A stretch of DNA of 49,638 nucleotides from PBB1 sp040400875 (lineage in GTDB: Bacteria > Pseudomonadota > Gammaproteobacteria > Burkholderiales > Burkholderiaceae_C). Below are positions 33,424-41,869 of the stretch, piece by piece. Location of the stretch: the NCBI GenBank assembly GCA_040400875.1, contig JBBAPK010000016.1:1-49638 (forward strand). Direction: 5' to 3'. The notes below the pieces were generated by a model that was given only the letters and a program-made list of their open reading frames with translations, did not search any database and was not told where the DNA came from. The position numbers were made by a program, and so were the translations under genes. Positions within the stretch are counted from its first letter, which is position 1. Each line of letters starts with the position of its first letter.

Positions 33424-33960
33424 TCAATGCATCTGGATGCCGCCGGCTGCCTTGCCCTTGCCGGCGCGCGCTGGCGGGTTGCACAGGCCGCAAACGTAGT
33501 GGCGGGCGATCTCGTGCGGGTGGGTCACGAAGTGGCCGCCGCACTTGGAGCACTTGGTCATCGTGAGCATGCCGTTGTCGATGAACTTCACCAAGCGCCA
33601 GGCGCGGGTGATGGACAACTGCTCTTCCAGGTCCTGCGCCTTCATCTGCTCTTGATACAGCTGATAGGCCTTGATGACGGTGTCGATTTCGTCCATCTCG
33701 GAGACCTTGTTCAGGTACTCATGGATGTTGAGGAACAAAGACGAGTGGATGTTGGGCTGCCACGTCATGAACCAGTCGGTCGAAAACGGCAACTGACCCT
33801 TGCTGGGCGACTTGCCGGCGACTTCCTTGTACAGGCGCAAAAGCCGCTCGTAGCTCAGGTCGGTCTCGCTTTCCAGCACCTGCAGGCGCGCGCCCAGGTT
33901 GATCAGCGTGACGGCGCGGTCGATCTGCTTGGCTTCGGTCAGGATGCTCTTGATGCGCAT
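33424..33960 (-). CDS. flhC: Flagellar master regulator subunit FlhC
   Basis: FlhC with FlhD forms the FlhD4C2 activator at the top of the flagellar cascade in beta- and gammaproteobacteria. The 178-residue product has the conserved N-terminus (AKQIDRAVTLINLGARLQVLE), SYERLLRLYKEV, a WFMTWQPNIHSSLF segment, and the zinc-binding Cys pairs in the C-terminal part (CSKCGGHFV and CGLC). The C-terminal tail is Lys/Gly-rich and short. It follows flhD with a 51-base gap. Confidence 0.96.
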   Translation of the reverse strand: MRIKSILTEAKQIDRAVTLINLGARLQVLESETDLSYERLLRLYKEVAGKSPSKGQLPFSTDWFMTWQPNIHSSLFLNIHEYLNKVSEMDEIDTVIKAYQLYQEQMKAQDLEEQLSITRAWRLVKFIDNGMLTMTKCSKCGGHFVTHPHEIARHYVCGLCNPPARAGKGKAAGGIQMH

Positions 33961-34011
33961 GATGTGGCTCCCTTTGTCTCGATGGTGTTGTGATGTGCTG
34001 GCAGCGTGCGA

Positions 34012-34335
34012 TCAGGCAGCTTCCTGGTGGCGGCCGGCCATCAGGATGCTGGCGTGCAAGCGGGTCGTGGTGTCGTTGGCGGCGCTCTTGCCGTGGTTGG
34101 TGAGCAAGCCCCAGACCATGTCGTCGTCCATGCGGAAGCGGCACAGCAGCGTGTTGCTTGAGGCCACCTTCATCATTTGCGAAGGCGTCAGCAAGGACAG
34201 CAGCGCGGCGTTGTCTTCGCTGATGCCCAGGCGGTAGAGCGCCTGGTCGCGGTCGGTGCGGATCAGGCTTTGAGCCAGCATCAGGTACGACAGGTTGGCT
34301 TCGCGGATTTCGGTGAGGATCTGGTCTGCGTTCAT
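34012..34335 (-). CDS. flhD: Flagellar master regulator subunit FlhD
   Basis: The 107-residue product matches FlhD throughout: MNADQILTEIREANLSYLMLAQSLI, then FRLG-type region (LYRLGISEDNAALLSLL), LTPSQMMKVASSNTLLCRFR, and DDMVWGLLTNH. It dimerises and joins FlhC to activate class 2 flagellar promoters. An AGGAAG ribosome-binding site lies just before the ATG. It is the first gene of the flhDC unit and diverges from the exporter operon. Confidence 0.96.
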   Translation of the reverse strand: MNADQILTEIREANLSYLMLAQSLIRTDRDQALYRLGISEDNAALLSLLTPSQMMKVASSNTLLCRFRMDDDMVWGLLTNHGKSAANDTTTRLHASILMAGRHQEAA

Positions 34336-34408
34336 GGCTGTCTTCCTTTGAGTGATGGGTGAGATTTCGTGTCTTGCTTGTTGCTTGCGCTGGAAATCGT
34401 CTCAACGT

Positions 34409-34424
34409 GAAAACAATTGTGTTC
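34409..34424. promoter_or_regulatory. Near-perfect 16-base palindrome upstream of flhD
   Basis: GAAAACAATTGTGTTC reads almost identically on both strands, centred on AATT, with one mismatched pair. It lies 74 bases before the flhD start in a 230-base gap shared with the divergent exporter operon. An operator controlling flhDC is possible; no regulator can be named. The rest of this gap has an A/T-rich stretch near 34470-34485 and no gene. Confidence 0.35.
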
Positions 34425-34565
34425 GTCAGAGAAAGGGTGCGACATCAGGTCATCTCTGTCGCTTAAGTCCCTTTTTTCCTAACCGTTGTGTCAGGCAAAT
34501 TCCTACAAGGCTTGCGCGCGGCGGTGGTCAAGGTGGCAAAAGTCGCGGCCCTATGATCCTCGTCC

Positions 34566-35996
34566 ATGCTCAAACGCGCACCTCACTGCCGGCGTGCAAC
34601 CGGTTCGATCTATGTGCTGTGCCTGAGCGGGCTGGCGCTGGCCGGCTGCGTGGCCTCGCCACCGGCGCCATCGGCTGCTGTTCCCGTGGTCGCGGTGCCC
34701 GCGGCCTGGGCCGCGCCGGTCGCCTCGGCTGCCTCTTCTGCGATGGCCGCTGCGCCTGTCGATCTGGCGTCGTGGTGGCGATCCTTCGCGGACCCTGAAC
34801 TTGACGCTCTGGTCGCGCGTTCGCTGGGTGCGGCGCCCGACCTCGAGGCCTGCGCCGCGCGGGTGCGCGCCGTGCGTGCGATGGCTCAGGCGTCAAACGC
34901 GAGCCTGGGGCCGCAGCTGTCGCTGGTGGGTGCGCCGCAGCAAAGCCCGGACGGTCGCGACAACTACTTTCAAAGCGGCATCGCAGCCCAATGGAACGTG
35001 GCCTTGTCGCAGCGCCAGGCCGCAGTGAAGGGCCTGGCCGAAGCCGAGTTGCAAATCGCGCTGGCCGATGAGCAGGCCGCTCGTGCCACGCTGGTGGCCG
35101 ATGTCGCGCGCACCTATTTCGAAATGCGTGCGGCCGAACGCGACCAGCAACTGCTCAACCAGATGGTGGTCTTGGCCGACGAGCGCGCACGCATCACCAG
35201 CGTGCTGTGGCAAACCCGTCAGGTCAGTGCCGCCGAGGTGGAATCGGCGGTGGCTATCGGCGCGCAGGTCAGGGCGGCTGCCGCACAGCCTGCTGCCGAA
35301 GCGGCGCAGGCAAGGGTGCGCCTAGCGGTGCTGCTTGGCGACTTGCAAGCTGCGCTGCCTGCACCCGCAGCCAGCGCAGCGCCAGCGGCGCGTGTCGCGC
35401 TGGGTCTGTCGGCCTTGCCCGCCGATCTGGTGCGCCAGCGACCGGGCGTTCGCCGTGCAGAGCAGTCGGTGTTCAAGGCGGCCCATGCCACAGGTCTTGC
35501 GCGTGCTGACGCCCAGCCGCAGATCAGCTTGCTGGGTTTCGTGGGGCTGAACTTTCTGGTCAGTGGTCCGGCATCCAGCTCGCTGCGAGGCGTCTTCTCG
35601 GCCGGCCCGGCTTTTTCGATGCCGCTTTTTGATGGCGGGCAGCGCGAGGCGAACCAGTCAGCGCGCCACGCCGAGTTCGATGGGGCCACGGCGCTCTACC
35701 GAAAGGAAGTGATGCAGGCCGTGGCCGAGGCCCAGGCGGCCCTGCTGCAACTTGATCTCGAGCGCCAGCGCATGGCCGCAGCCGTGGCGGTCGAAGACAC
35801 CGCGCTGCGCCGTGCCGACAGCACCGATGCACAGGCTCGTGCCGGTCTGGCCGATGGGCTGCAGCGCACCGAGGCCCGACGCGCAGCCTTGCAGGCCAGT
35901 CGCGACAGCGTGCGCAGCGCGCTGGCCGAGCAACTCGCCTATGTCGACTTGTTCACCGCCTTTGGTGGTGCTGCCTTGCCGGCTGCCGCGCCATGA
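34566..35996 (+). CDS. NodT/TolC-family outer-membrane efflux lipoprotein
   Basis: The 476-residue product has a lipoprotein signal with an LAGC box near residue 27, then a Pro/Ala-rich stretch, then two repeats of the outer-membrane efflux domain: DLASWWRSFADPELDALVARSL starts the first, and LSALPADLVRQRPGVRRAEQSVFKAAHATGLARADAQPQISL (given as a region near residue 280) starts the second, with the usual FSMPLFDGGQREA turn. Such proteins form trimeric exit ducts. The stop overlaps the permease start by four bases, so it is the duct of this exporter. Confidence 0.9.
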   Translation: MLKRAPHCRRATGSIYVLCLSGLALAGCVASPPAPSAAVPVVAVPAAWAAPVASAASSAMAAAPVDLASWWRSFADPELDALVARSLGAAPDLEACAARVRAVRAMAQASNASLGPQLSLVGAPQQSPDGRDNYFQSGIAAQWNVALSQRQAAVKGLAEAELQIALADEQAARATLVADVARTYFEMRAAERDQQLLNQMVVLADERARITSVLWQTRQVSAAEVESAVAIGAQVRAAAAQPAAEAAQARVRLAVLLGDLQAALPAPAASAAPAARVALGLSALPADLVRQRPGVRRAEQSVFKAAHATGLARADAQPQISLLGFVGLNFLVSGPASSSLRGVFSAGPAFSMPLFDGGQREANQSARHAEFDGATALYRKEVMQAVAEAQAALLQLDLERQRMAAAVAVEDTALRRADSTDAQARAGLADGLQRTEARRAALQASRDSVRSALAEQLAYVDLFTAFGGAALPAAAP

Positions 35997-37129
35997 TCGT
36001 CGCGCTGGCGCGCAAGACGCTGCTCAACGAATGGCGGCGTTTCCTTCCTGCGGTGGTGGCGGTGGCTTTTTCGGCACTGCTGCTGCTGGTGCAAACAGCA
36101 CTGGTGCTGGGCATCTTTGGCAGCGCAGCGATCTACATCGAGGCCTCGAAGGGCGACCTGTGGGTCGGCTACCCCGGCACGCGCACCGTTGAACTCGGCC
36201 GCCTGTTGCCCGCCGACACCGAGATCTGGGTGCGTCTCGATGAGGCGGTCGACCGCGTCGAGCCCTATCGCTGGCTCTATGGCGATTGGCGTGTGCGTTC
36301 CGATCAGGGCGCCTTTTCGATGTATGTCTCGGGCATCGACACCTCGGCCGACGGCCTGATGTTCACCCGCGTGCTGCCCCCGACGCTGCGCGCGCGGCTC
36401 GAGCAGCCCGACTCGATCGTGGTCGATGTGGCCGACATGGAAAAACTGGGCGTGGTGCTGGGCGACAGGCCGCGCATCAACGGCCATGAGGTGGAGGTGG
36501 TGGGCGCCCTGACGGGGCTGCGCACGCTGGGCGGCGTCAACATCCTGACCTCGCTCGAGACGGCCGGGCGCATGCAGCCCGGCGGTCTGGCCGATGAGCG
36601 GGTGGCTTATTACGTGGTTCGACTGCGCGACGGCGCGAATGCGGTGGACGCGCAACGCCGCCTCAACGCGCAGGGCCGCGAGCATGGGTTCCAGGTCTGG
36701 TCGCGTGATGAGTTCGCCAAGGTGGTCACGCGCTACTGGCTGTTCGACACCGGCGCCGGTCTGGCGGTGCTGTTCCTGTCTGTGGTGGTCAGTCTGACGG
36801 GCGCGGTCATCACCAGCCAGACCCTGATGGGCGCCGTGGCGGGCTCGGCGAGCGAATACGCGGCGCTGCAGGCCTTGGGCATCGGCATGGGCGCGCTGCG
36901 CCGGGTGGTCATCGAGCAGGCCGCGTGGATCGGTGCGTCGGGTCTGCTGCTGGGTGTTGCCGGCGCCACTGCGGCGCTGTGGATGGCCAGCCGCAACGAT
37001 GTGCCGATCGCCGTCGAGGCGCTGCCATCGCTGGCCTGCGCGTTGCTGGTGCTGGGTATTTCCATGATCTCGGGCTGGGCGGCGGTGCGTGCCTTGCGAC
37101 AGGCCGATCCGGCCAGCTTGCTGCGATGA
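35993..37129 (+). CDS. ABC exporter permease, MacB/DevC-like FtsX family
   Basis: The 378-residue membrane protein has an N-terminal helix (FLPAVVAVAFSALLLLVQTALVLGIF), a large periplasmic domain, and three C-terminal helices in the FtsX fold (GLAVLFLSVVVSLTGAVITSQT, YAALQALGIGMGALRRVVIEQ, LACALLVLGISMISGWAAVRAL). The size and layout fit DevC/MacB-type permeases that dimerise and act with a separate ATPase. Both ends overlap neighbouring genes as ATGA, indicating coupled translation. Confidence 0.9.
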   Translation: MIVALARKTLLNEWRRFLPAVVAVAFSALLLLVQTALVLGIFGSAAIYIEASKGDLWVGYPGTRTVELGRLLPADTEIWVRLDEAVDRVEPYRWLYGDWRVRSDQGAFSMYVSGIDTSADGLMFTRVLPPTLRARLEQPDSIVVDVADMEKLGVVLGDRPRINGHEVEVVGALTGLRTLGGVNILTSLETAGRMQPGGLADERVAYYVVRLRDGANAVDAQRRLNAQGREHGFQVWSRDEFAKVVTRYWLFDTGAGLAVLFLSVVVSLTGAVITSQTLMGAVAGSASEYAALQALGIGMGALRRVVIEQAAWIGASGLLLGVAGATAALWMASRNDVPIAVEALPSLACALLVLGISMISGWAAVRALRQADPASLLR

Positions 37130-37860
37130 ACGAGCCCCAAGCCGTGCAGCCCGGGCAGGTCGTCCTCAGTGGCCATGGCCTGGCGAAGTCGTTTCGCAGC
37201 GGTCGCATCGACACGCCCATCCTGCGCGGCCTGAGCCTTGAGTTGCTGGCCGGCGAATTGACGCTGGTGTCGGGGCCTTCGGGTTGCGGCAAGAGCACCT
37301 TGCTCGCGCTTTTGAGCGGGCTGTCGCGCCCCGATGGCGGCCAGGTTGAGGCACTGGGCCAATCGCTGTGGTCGCTCGATGAGCCCTCGCTCGAGCGCTT
37401 TCGCCTGCTCCACACCGGGTTCGTGTTTCAGGGCTTCAACCTGTTCGCCGCGCTCGATGCCGTCGAGCAGGTGATGCTGCCGCTGGGCGCGCTGGGTCTG
37501 TCGCGCGCGGCGGCACGCGAACGGGCCATGTCCGCGCTCGACGAGGTGGGCCTGGCGCCGCGCGCCAAGCTGCGGCCTGCCGAGATGTCAGGCGGCGAAA
37601 AGCAGCGCGTGGCGATTGCCCGCGCGCTGGCTAAGAATCCGCAACTGCTGTTTGCCGATGAGCCGACCAGCGCGCTCGATGCGGCCAACGGCCAGATGGT
37701 CATCGACTTGCTGCACCGTCTGGCGCGCACTCACCGCGCGGCGGTGCTGTGTGTCAGCCACGATCCGCGGGTCGTGGGGCACGCCGACCGCGTGCTGCAC
37801 ATGGAAGACGGGCAATTGCTCGACGACACGCGCGGCGGCGCGACCAAAGGACCACCATGA
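37126..37860 (+). CDS. ABC exporter ATP-binding protein, LolD/MacB/DevA type
   Basis: The 244-residue ATPase has Walker A GPSGCGKST at residues 50-58, a Q-loop in FVFQGFNLF, signature MSGGEKQRVAIARAL, Walker B LLFADEPTSALD, and an H-loop in CVSHDPRV. It belongs to the family that powers FtsX-type mechanotransmission exporters. The ATG at 37126 overlaps the permease stop as ATGA; the longer open frame upstream is a shadow. It supplies ATP hydrolysis for the adjacent permease. Confidence 0.93.
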   Translation: MNEPQAVQPGQVVLSGHGLAKSFRSGRIDTPILRGLSLELLAGELTLVSGPSGCGKSTLLALLSGLSRPDGGQVEALGQSLWSLDEPSLERFRLLHTGFVFQGFNLFAALDAVEQVMLPLGALGLSRAAARERAMSALDEVGLAPRAKLRPAEMSGGEKQRVAIARALAKNPQLLFADEPTSALDAANGQMVIDLLHRLARTHRAAVLCVSHDPRVVGHADRVLHMEDGQLLDDTRGGATKGPP

Positions 37861-38825
37861 CTTCAAGCCCCAGCCGATTTTTCGCCCTGTGTGTGCTCGC
37901 GATGCCTTTCATCGCAGGCTTGCCGGGATGCTCGCCCGCCGATGGCGCCACGGCTGCGGCCCCGGCTGCTGCTGACGGCGTCTATGTGGCCATGGCACGC
38001 GGCCGCGTCGATGTGCCAGGCGGCTTGTTGCGCGTGGCCAGCCCACAGGGCGGCTTGATCCAGAGCTGGTCGGTCGCGCGAGGCGAGTCGGTTCGCAAGG
38101 GCCAGCTGCTCGCGCAGATCGACGCGCGCGAGGCGCGGCTGGCGCTGGAGCAAGCGCGTGCCGAACAGGCCCATGCAAGCGCGCAACTCGACGCCCTGCG
38201 TGCGCGGCTGCCGGCGCTCAAAACCAAGGCGCAGCGCTTGCTGCAGGCCCAGCAGGCCGGTGCTGGCAGCGGGCAGGCCGCCGACGATGCGCAGGCCGCG
38301 CTGATCGAGGCTCAAACGCAAGAGGCGGTTCAGCGCAGCGCGCTGAACATCGCCAAGCAGCGCGTGTCGCAGGCCACGCAGACGCTGGCGGCGGCGGCCA
38401 TTCGTGCGCCGGTGGCAGGGCGGGTGGTCAAGCGCATGGCCGAGGTGGGAGAGTTTGTCGAAGCCCGTGCTGTCTTGCTGCAACTGCTGCCGGACGGCCC
38501 GCGCATCGTGCGTGCCGATCTCAATGAGGCGCTGGTGGGTCGGGTCAAGGCCGACATGCGAGCCGAGGTGGTGTCAGTGGCCGAAGGCTCGAGCGTCCAC
38601 GGCGCTCGCGTGCTGAGCATCGGTGATGTGTTCGGCCCGCCAGGTGCGGCCGATCCCAGCGGCGGCGAGACCATCGTCGATGCCCGCGTGGTGGAGTGTT
38701 TGCTGCAACTCGACGAGCCCGATCTGCGCGTGGGCCAGCGCGTGCTGGTGAAGTTCCTGCCTGCGGTGGCCAAGCCGTCTGACGCCGGCGCATCGGCGCC
38801 GGCCGCGCTCAATCGTGGCGGGTGA
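37857..38825 (+). CDS. Periplasmic membrane-fusion lipoprotein of the ABC exporter
   Basis: The 322-residue product has a lipoprotein signal with LPGC near residue 22, a split biotinyl/lipoyl domain (ASPQGGLIQSWSVARGESVRKGQLLAQID and AAIRAPVAGRVVKRMAEVGEFV regions), and a long alpha-helical hairpin between them (about residues 80-185, Ala/Gln-rich). It is an HlyD/MacA-type adaptor linking the permease to the outer-membrane duct. It starts by ATGA overlap with the ATPase gene. Its last 17 bases overlap the convergent ketoacyl synthase gene. Confidence 0.9.
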   Translation: MTSSPSRFFALCVLAMPFIAGLPGCSPADGATAAAPAAADGVYVAMARGRVDVPGGLLRVASPQGGLIQSWSVARGESVRKGQLLAQIDAREARLALEQARAEQAHASAQLDALRARLPALKTKAQRLLQAQQAGAGSGQAADDAQAALIEAQTQEAVQRSALNIAKQRVSQATQTLAAAAIRAPVAGRVVKRMAEVGEFVEARAVLLQLLPDGPRIVRADLNEALVGRVKADMRAEVVSVAEGSSVHGARVLSIGDVFGPPGAADPSGGETIVDARVVECLLQLDEPDLRVGQRVLVKFLPAVAKPSDAGASAPAALNRGG

Positions 38826-40029
38826 AGGCCAGCACGACGTTGGTGCCGCCAAAGGCAAATGAACTGCTGATGGCCGCTTGCAAGGACGGCAGGCTTTGCG
38901 CTGCGCCCAGGATGAGCGGCACGTTGCAGGCTTCGTCGGGGGCCGTGCAGGTGGCCGTGGGCGGAGCCTGTCGGTGCTGCAGCGTCATCACGGTGATCAG
39001 CGCTTCGAGCGCGCCGGCCGCACCCAGCAGGTGGGCGTGCATCGATTTGGTTGAGCTCACGCGCAGCGCGTCGATGCCGTCGCCCCACACCCGGTTCAAG
39101 GCTTCGCATTCGACCGTGTCGCCCACGCGCGTGGCGGTGCCGTGGGCGTTGCAGTAGCCGATGTCTCGTGCGGCCAGCCCGCTCGATCGCAGCGCATTGC
39201 GCAGCGCGCGCACCTGACCGCTGGCATCGGGCTTGGTCATGTGAGCCGCGTCGCAGCTGACGCCGCTGCCGGCAAATCGCACGCGCACCGGAGCCTGGCG
39301 TGCCAGCGCATGCTCACGCGATTCAAGCACCAGCATCGCCGCGCCCTCACCCAGGGCAAAGCCCGAGCGGTGAGTGTCGAACGGGCGGCAGGACTGGCTG
39401 GGGTCGGTGGCGTCGGGTGTGGCCAGTGTTTGCAGCGCCTGCCAAGCGCGCACCACACCGGGCACCAGCAGCGCTTCTGCGCCGCCGGCGATCGCGATAT
39501 CGATTTCGCCCGCGGCGATGGCCTTGGCCGCCTCGGCAATGGCCACGGCCGACGAGGCGCAGGCCACCGAGTAGGTGTATGCCGGACCCTGAGCCCCGGC
39601 GCGTATGGCGATGTGTGCGGCCGGTGCATTGGTCATGGTGGCCACCACCGTCAGCGGTGACACCCGCTTGCCCAGTCGTGCCGCTTCGTAGCCGTCTTCA
39701 AGGGCCGACGCGCCACCCATGCCGCTGCCGATGAACACGCCGATGCGCTCGCCATCCAGACCTGCCGGCCAGCAGGCATCTGCCTTCGCCAATTCGGCTG
39801 CGGCCACCGCCATCTGGCTCACGCGGTCCACGCCGACGAGTTGCAGCTTGCTGAACCAGCGAGCGGGGGAAAAGTCGACGCTGGCCACCGCCGCCGGTGC
39901 CGTTCCATCTCGGCCCCACAGCGCGATGGCCGATTGACCGTTCAGCAGCGCATCGAAGACGACGGCCGGGTCATCGCCGTGCGGCGATACCAGCCCGAGG
40001 CCGGAGATCACCACGTCGCGCATGTTCAT
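38809..40029 (-). CDS. FabF-like beta-ketoacyl-ACP synthase
   Basis: Ketoacyl synthases condense malonyl-ACP with an acyl primer. The 406-residue protein has the full KAS II-type fold with the catalytic triad C157 (YSVACASSAVA), H296 (NAHGTATRVGD) and H333 (KSMHAHLLGAAGA). The usual KSM-TG-HLLGAAG reads KSM-HA-HLLGAAG here, a small deviation beside the active site. The N-terminus VVISGLGLVSPHGDD is typical. It overlaps the ACP gene by four bases and so is unlikely to be the housekeeping fabF; it probably works only with the adjacent ACP. Confidence 0.88.
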   Translation of the reverse strand: MNMRDVVISGLGLVSPHGDDPAVVFDALLNGQSAIALWGRDGTAPAAVASVDFSPARWFSKLQLVGVDRVSQMAVAAAELAKADACWPAGLDGERIGVFIGSGMGGASALEDGYEAARLGKRVSPLTVVATMTNAPAAHIAIRAGAQGPAYTYSVACASSAVAIAEAAKAIAAGEIDIAIAGGAEALLVPGVVRAWQALQTLATPDATDPSQSCRPFDTHRSGFALGEGAAMLVLESREHALARQAPVRVRFAGSGVSCDAAHMTKPDASGQVRALRNALRSSGLAARDIGYCNAHGTATRVGDTVECEALNRVWGDGIDALRVSSTKSMHAHLLGAAGALEALITVMTLQHRQAPPTATCTAPDEACNVPLILGAAQSLPSLQAAISSSFAFGGTNVVLAFTRHD

Positions 40030-40271
40030 TTCAGGGAGACGGCTCCCCGCACCTCGTCAACCACCTTCGCCAGTTCGGCCAGGGTGTGCACGTTGGCGCG
40101 TGATTCCGGGTAGTCGATGCCAAAGTGATCTTCGATGTTGAACATCAACTCGGCCAGTGCGAGCGAGTCGAGTCCGAAATCAGCCAGCGGTTGATTCGGG
40201 TCGATCGACGCTGGGTCGATGTCGTAGGCCTTTTGAATCAGCCCCAGCAGTTCGTTCATGCAGCCTGTCAT
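40026..40271 (-). CDS. Acyl carrier protein
   Basis: The 81-residue protein has the phosphopantetheine site S36 in DFGLDSLALAEL and the acidic helix II region (MFNIEDHFGID) typical of ACPs, and an overall length near the 75-80 of the family. The ATG at 40271 overlaps the hydrolase stop as ATGA; an internal ATG at 40259 would also give a complete domain. It overlaps the ketoacyl synthase start by four bases. It probably carries the acyl chain handled by the two flanking enzymes. Confidence 0.88.
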   Translation of the reverse strand: MTGCMNELLGLIQKAYDIDPASIDPNQPLADFGLDSLALAELMFNIEDHFGIDYPESRANVHTLAELAKVVDEVRGAVSLK

Positions 40272-41221
40272 GGGTGCGTTCCTGTGTGGCCGCTGGCGAC
40301 CATCAAATTCGTGACCGGCGAATGTGATGCACCGCCCATGGTCGTTTCGACAGTCTCGCCTGCCATTCGTTCCGTCTTGCCAGCGCATTTCAGCAGCTCT
40401 GCCGTGACACGCTGTCGGTCATTGTCCATGGTGATCATGTGATACGAGTCTTCCAGCACCACGAGCCGGTTGGCGTCGCCGGGCAGGGTGTTGAATGCAT
40501 CGCGCACGATGCCGATGCTGCAGATCTCATCTTGCGTGGAACTCATGACAACCGCGGGAACCTGCAGTGCTGGCAGTAGCTTCTTGACATGCCGCATCAG
40601 TTGCTCCGACTGGTTGATGGCCCACAGCGGCAAGGTGGAAGGCCCTGCCGAACTGCTGGAGCGCGACTCCATGTCGCGCTCGACCCAGCGTCGGATTTTC
40701 TCATTCTTGATGCCGTAAGGGGCAGTTTCGGGAACATGAATCCAGCGATCGAACCCCAGTACAAACCCTAGTTTTCGCCACGCCCACCAGCGCCCGCGCC
40801 CCCAGCCGTCGTAGCCGAAACTCGGCGCCATCATCACCAGCGAGCGCACGTTGAATTCGCCGCGCGCCGCCACGGCCGCGGCCAGCATGCTTCCGGTGCA
40901 CAAGCCGCCGAGTACGAACGGCCGCCCCACGCCAACTTGTTCGCGGATGGCGTCGCAGGCGGCATCGACCCAGTTTTCCCAACGGTTGAAGCGCCGGCGG
41001 TTCGCCTCGGTGTAGCCCTTGATGTCCGGCACGATCAGCTCGATGCCACGCGACTGCAGCGGCAGCGAGATCAAACCGAACTCGCGCGTGGTGCTGAGCA
41101 GTCCATGCAACAACACGACGGGCAGCAGATCAGGGTCTCGCTGGCGAACAGTTCTTTGGACGTTGGCCTGAAGTGGCGCCTCACGCACCAAGGCGTCTTG
41201 TGCGGTATTCAAACCATGCAC
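40268..41221 (-). CDS. Alpha/beta hydrolase with Cys nucleophile (PhaC-like active site)
   Basis: The 317-residue protein is an alpha/beta-hydrolase: oxyanion-hole HG at residues 39-40, nucleophile elbow GLCTGS with C108, acid D231 (STQDEIC) and H261 (DSYHMITMD). The G-x-C-x-G elbow replaces the common Ser by Cys, as in polyhydroxyalkanoate synthases, suggesting acyl transfer or an unusual thioesterase. The start is uncertain: GTG at 41221 is the furthest and has a poor ribosome-binding site. It is the first gene of the hydrolase-ACP-KS triad; its C-terminal 30 residues look unstructured. Confidence 0.82.
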   Translation of the reverse strand: MHGLNTAQDALVREAPLQANVQRTVRQRDPDLLPVVLLHGLLSTTREFGLISLPLQSRGIELIVPDIKGYTEANRRRFNRWENWVDAACDAIREQVGVGRPFVLGGLCTGSMLAAAVAARGEFNVRSLVMMAPSFGYDGWGRGRWWAWRKLGFVLGFDRWIHVPETAPYGIKNEKIRRWVERDMESRSSSSAGPSTLPLWAINQSEQLMRHVKKLLPALQVPAVVMSSTQDEICSIGIVRDAFNTLPGDANRLVVLEDSYHMITMDNDRQRVTAELLKCAGKTERMAGETVETTMGGASHSPVTNLMVASGHTGTHP

Positions 41222-41428
41222 TCGAGGCGAAACTCAGAACGGGAAAGGCTTGAGTTCATGCTCGAGTCTTGGTGGATCTGTCAATGGTGAACCGGAAGCG
41301 GCGATGTTAGGCCGCGAACATGAAGGGTAGTTTAAGCGGGGGCTCGGGCCTGCTGCCTTTCGCGTCACGAGCCAGACAGGGCCCGCCGCACCCATTGCCA
41401 GCCGGTACTGCGCGCGCAGCACGGCGCT

Positions 41429-41854
41429 TCACTTCACCGTCGAGAGGAACTCGATCAAGTCAGCGCGTTCCTTGGCATCGGCGATGCCATCGAATTTCAT
41501 CGTGCCGCCCGGAACCGCCTTCTTCGGCAACGTGATGTAGGCGTCGATCTGATCTGCCGTCCAGACGATGCCGCTGGATCTCATGGCTTCGGAGTACTTG
41601 AAGTCCTCGATGCTCGCGGACTTGCGCCCGAGCACGGCAAACATGGACGGCCCCTTTTTGTTCTTGCCCTGCTTGAGGCTGTGACATTCAGCGCATTCGG
41701 TGGCAAACGCATCGCCACCGGCCTTGACGTCACCCGCGGCGTGCGCCGCAGTGCTCGCCAGGGTGAGGATGGCCATCGCTGATGCGAGGGCCATCCTCGC
41801 CGTCAGACCGCCGCCGAAGATGAGGCTTTCACGATTGCGGTCTGTGCGGGTCAT
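41429..41854 (-). CDS. Class I cytochrome c, periplasmic
   Basis: The 141-residue product has a signal peptide (MALASAMAILTLASTAAHAAG) and a single class I cytochrome c domain with heme motif CAECH near residue 54 and Met ligand in GGTMKF near 118. The sequence resembles cytochrome c2/c-type carriers (GPSMFAVLGRKSASIEDFKYSEAM). It follows the cytochrome-porin gene by 15 bases, so it is probably its periplasmic electron partner. About 20 residues precede the signal core, longer than usual. Confidence 0.9.
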   Translation of the reverse strand: MTRTDRNRESLIFGGGLTARMALASAMAILTLASTAAHAAGDVKAGGDAFATECAECHSLKQGKNKKGPSMFAVLGRKSASIEDFKYSEAMRSSGIVWTADQIDAYITLPKKAVPGGTMKFDGIADAKERADLIEFLSTVK

Positions 41855-41869
41855 TGGTGAACTCCCAGG

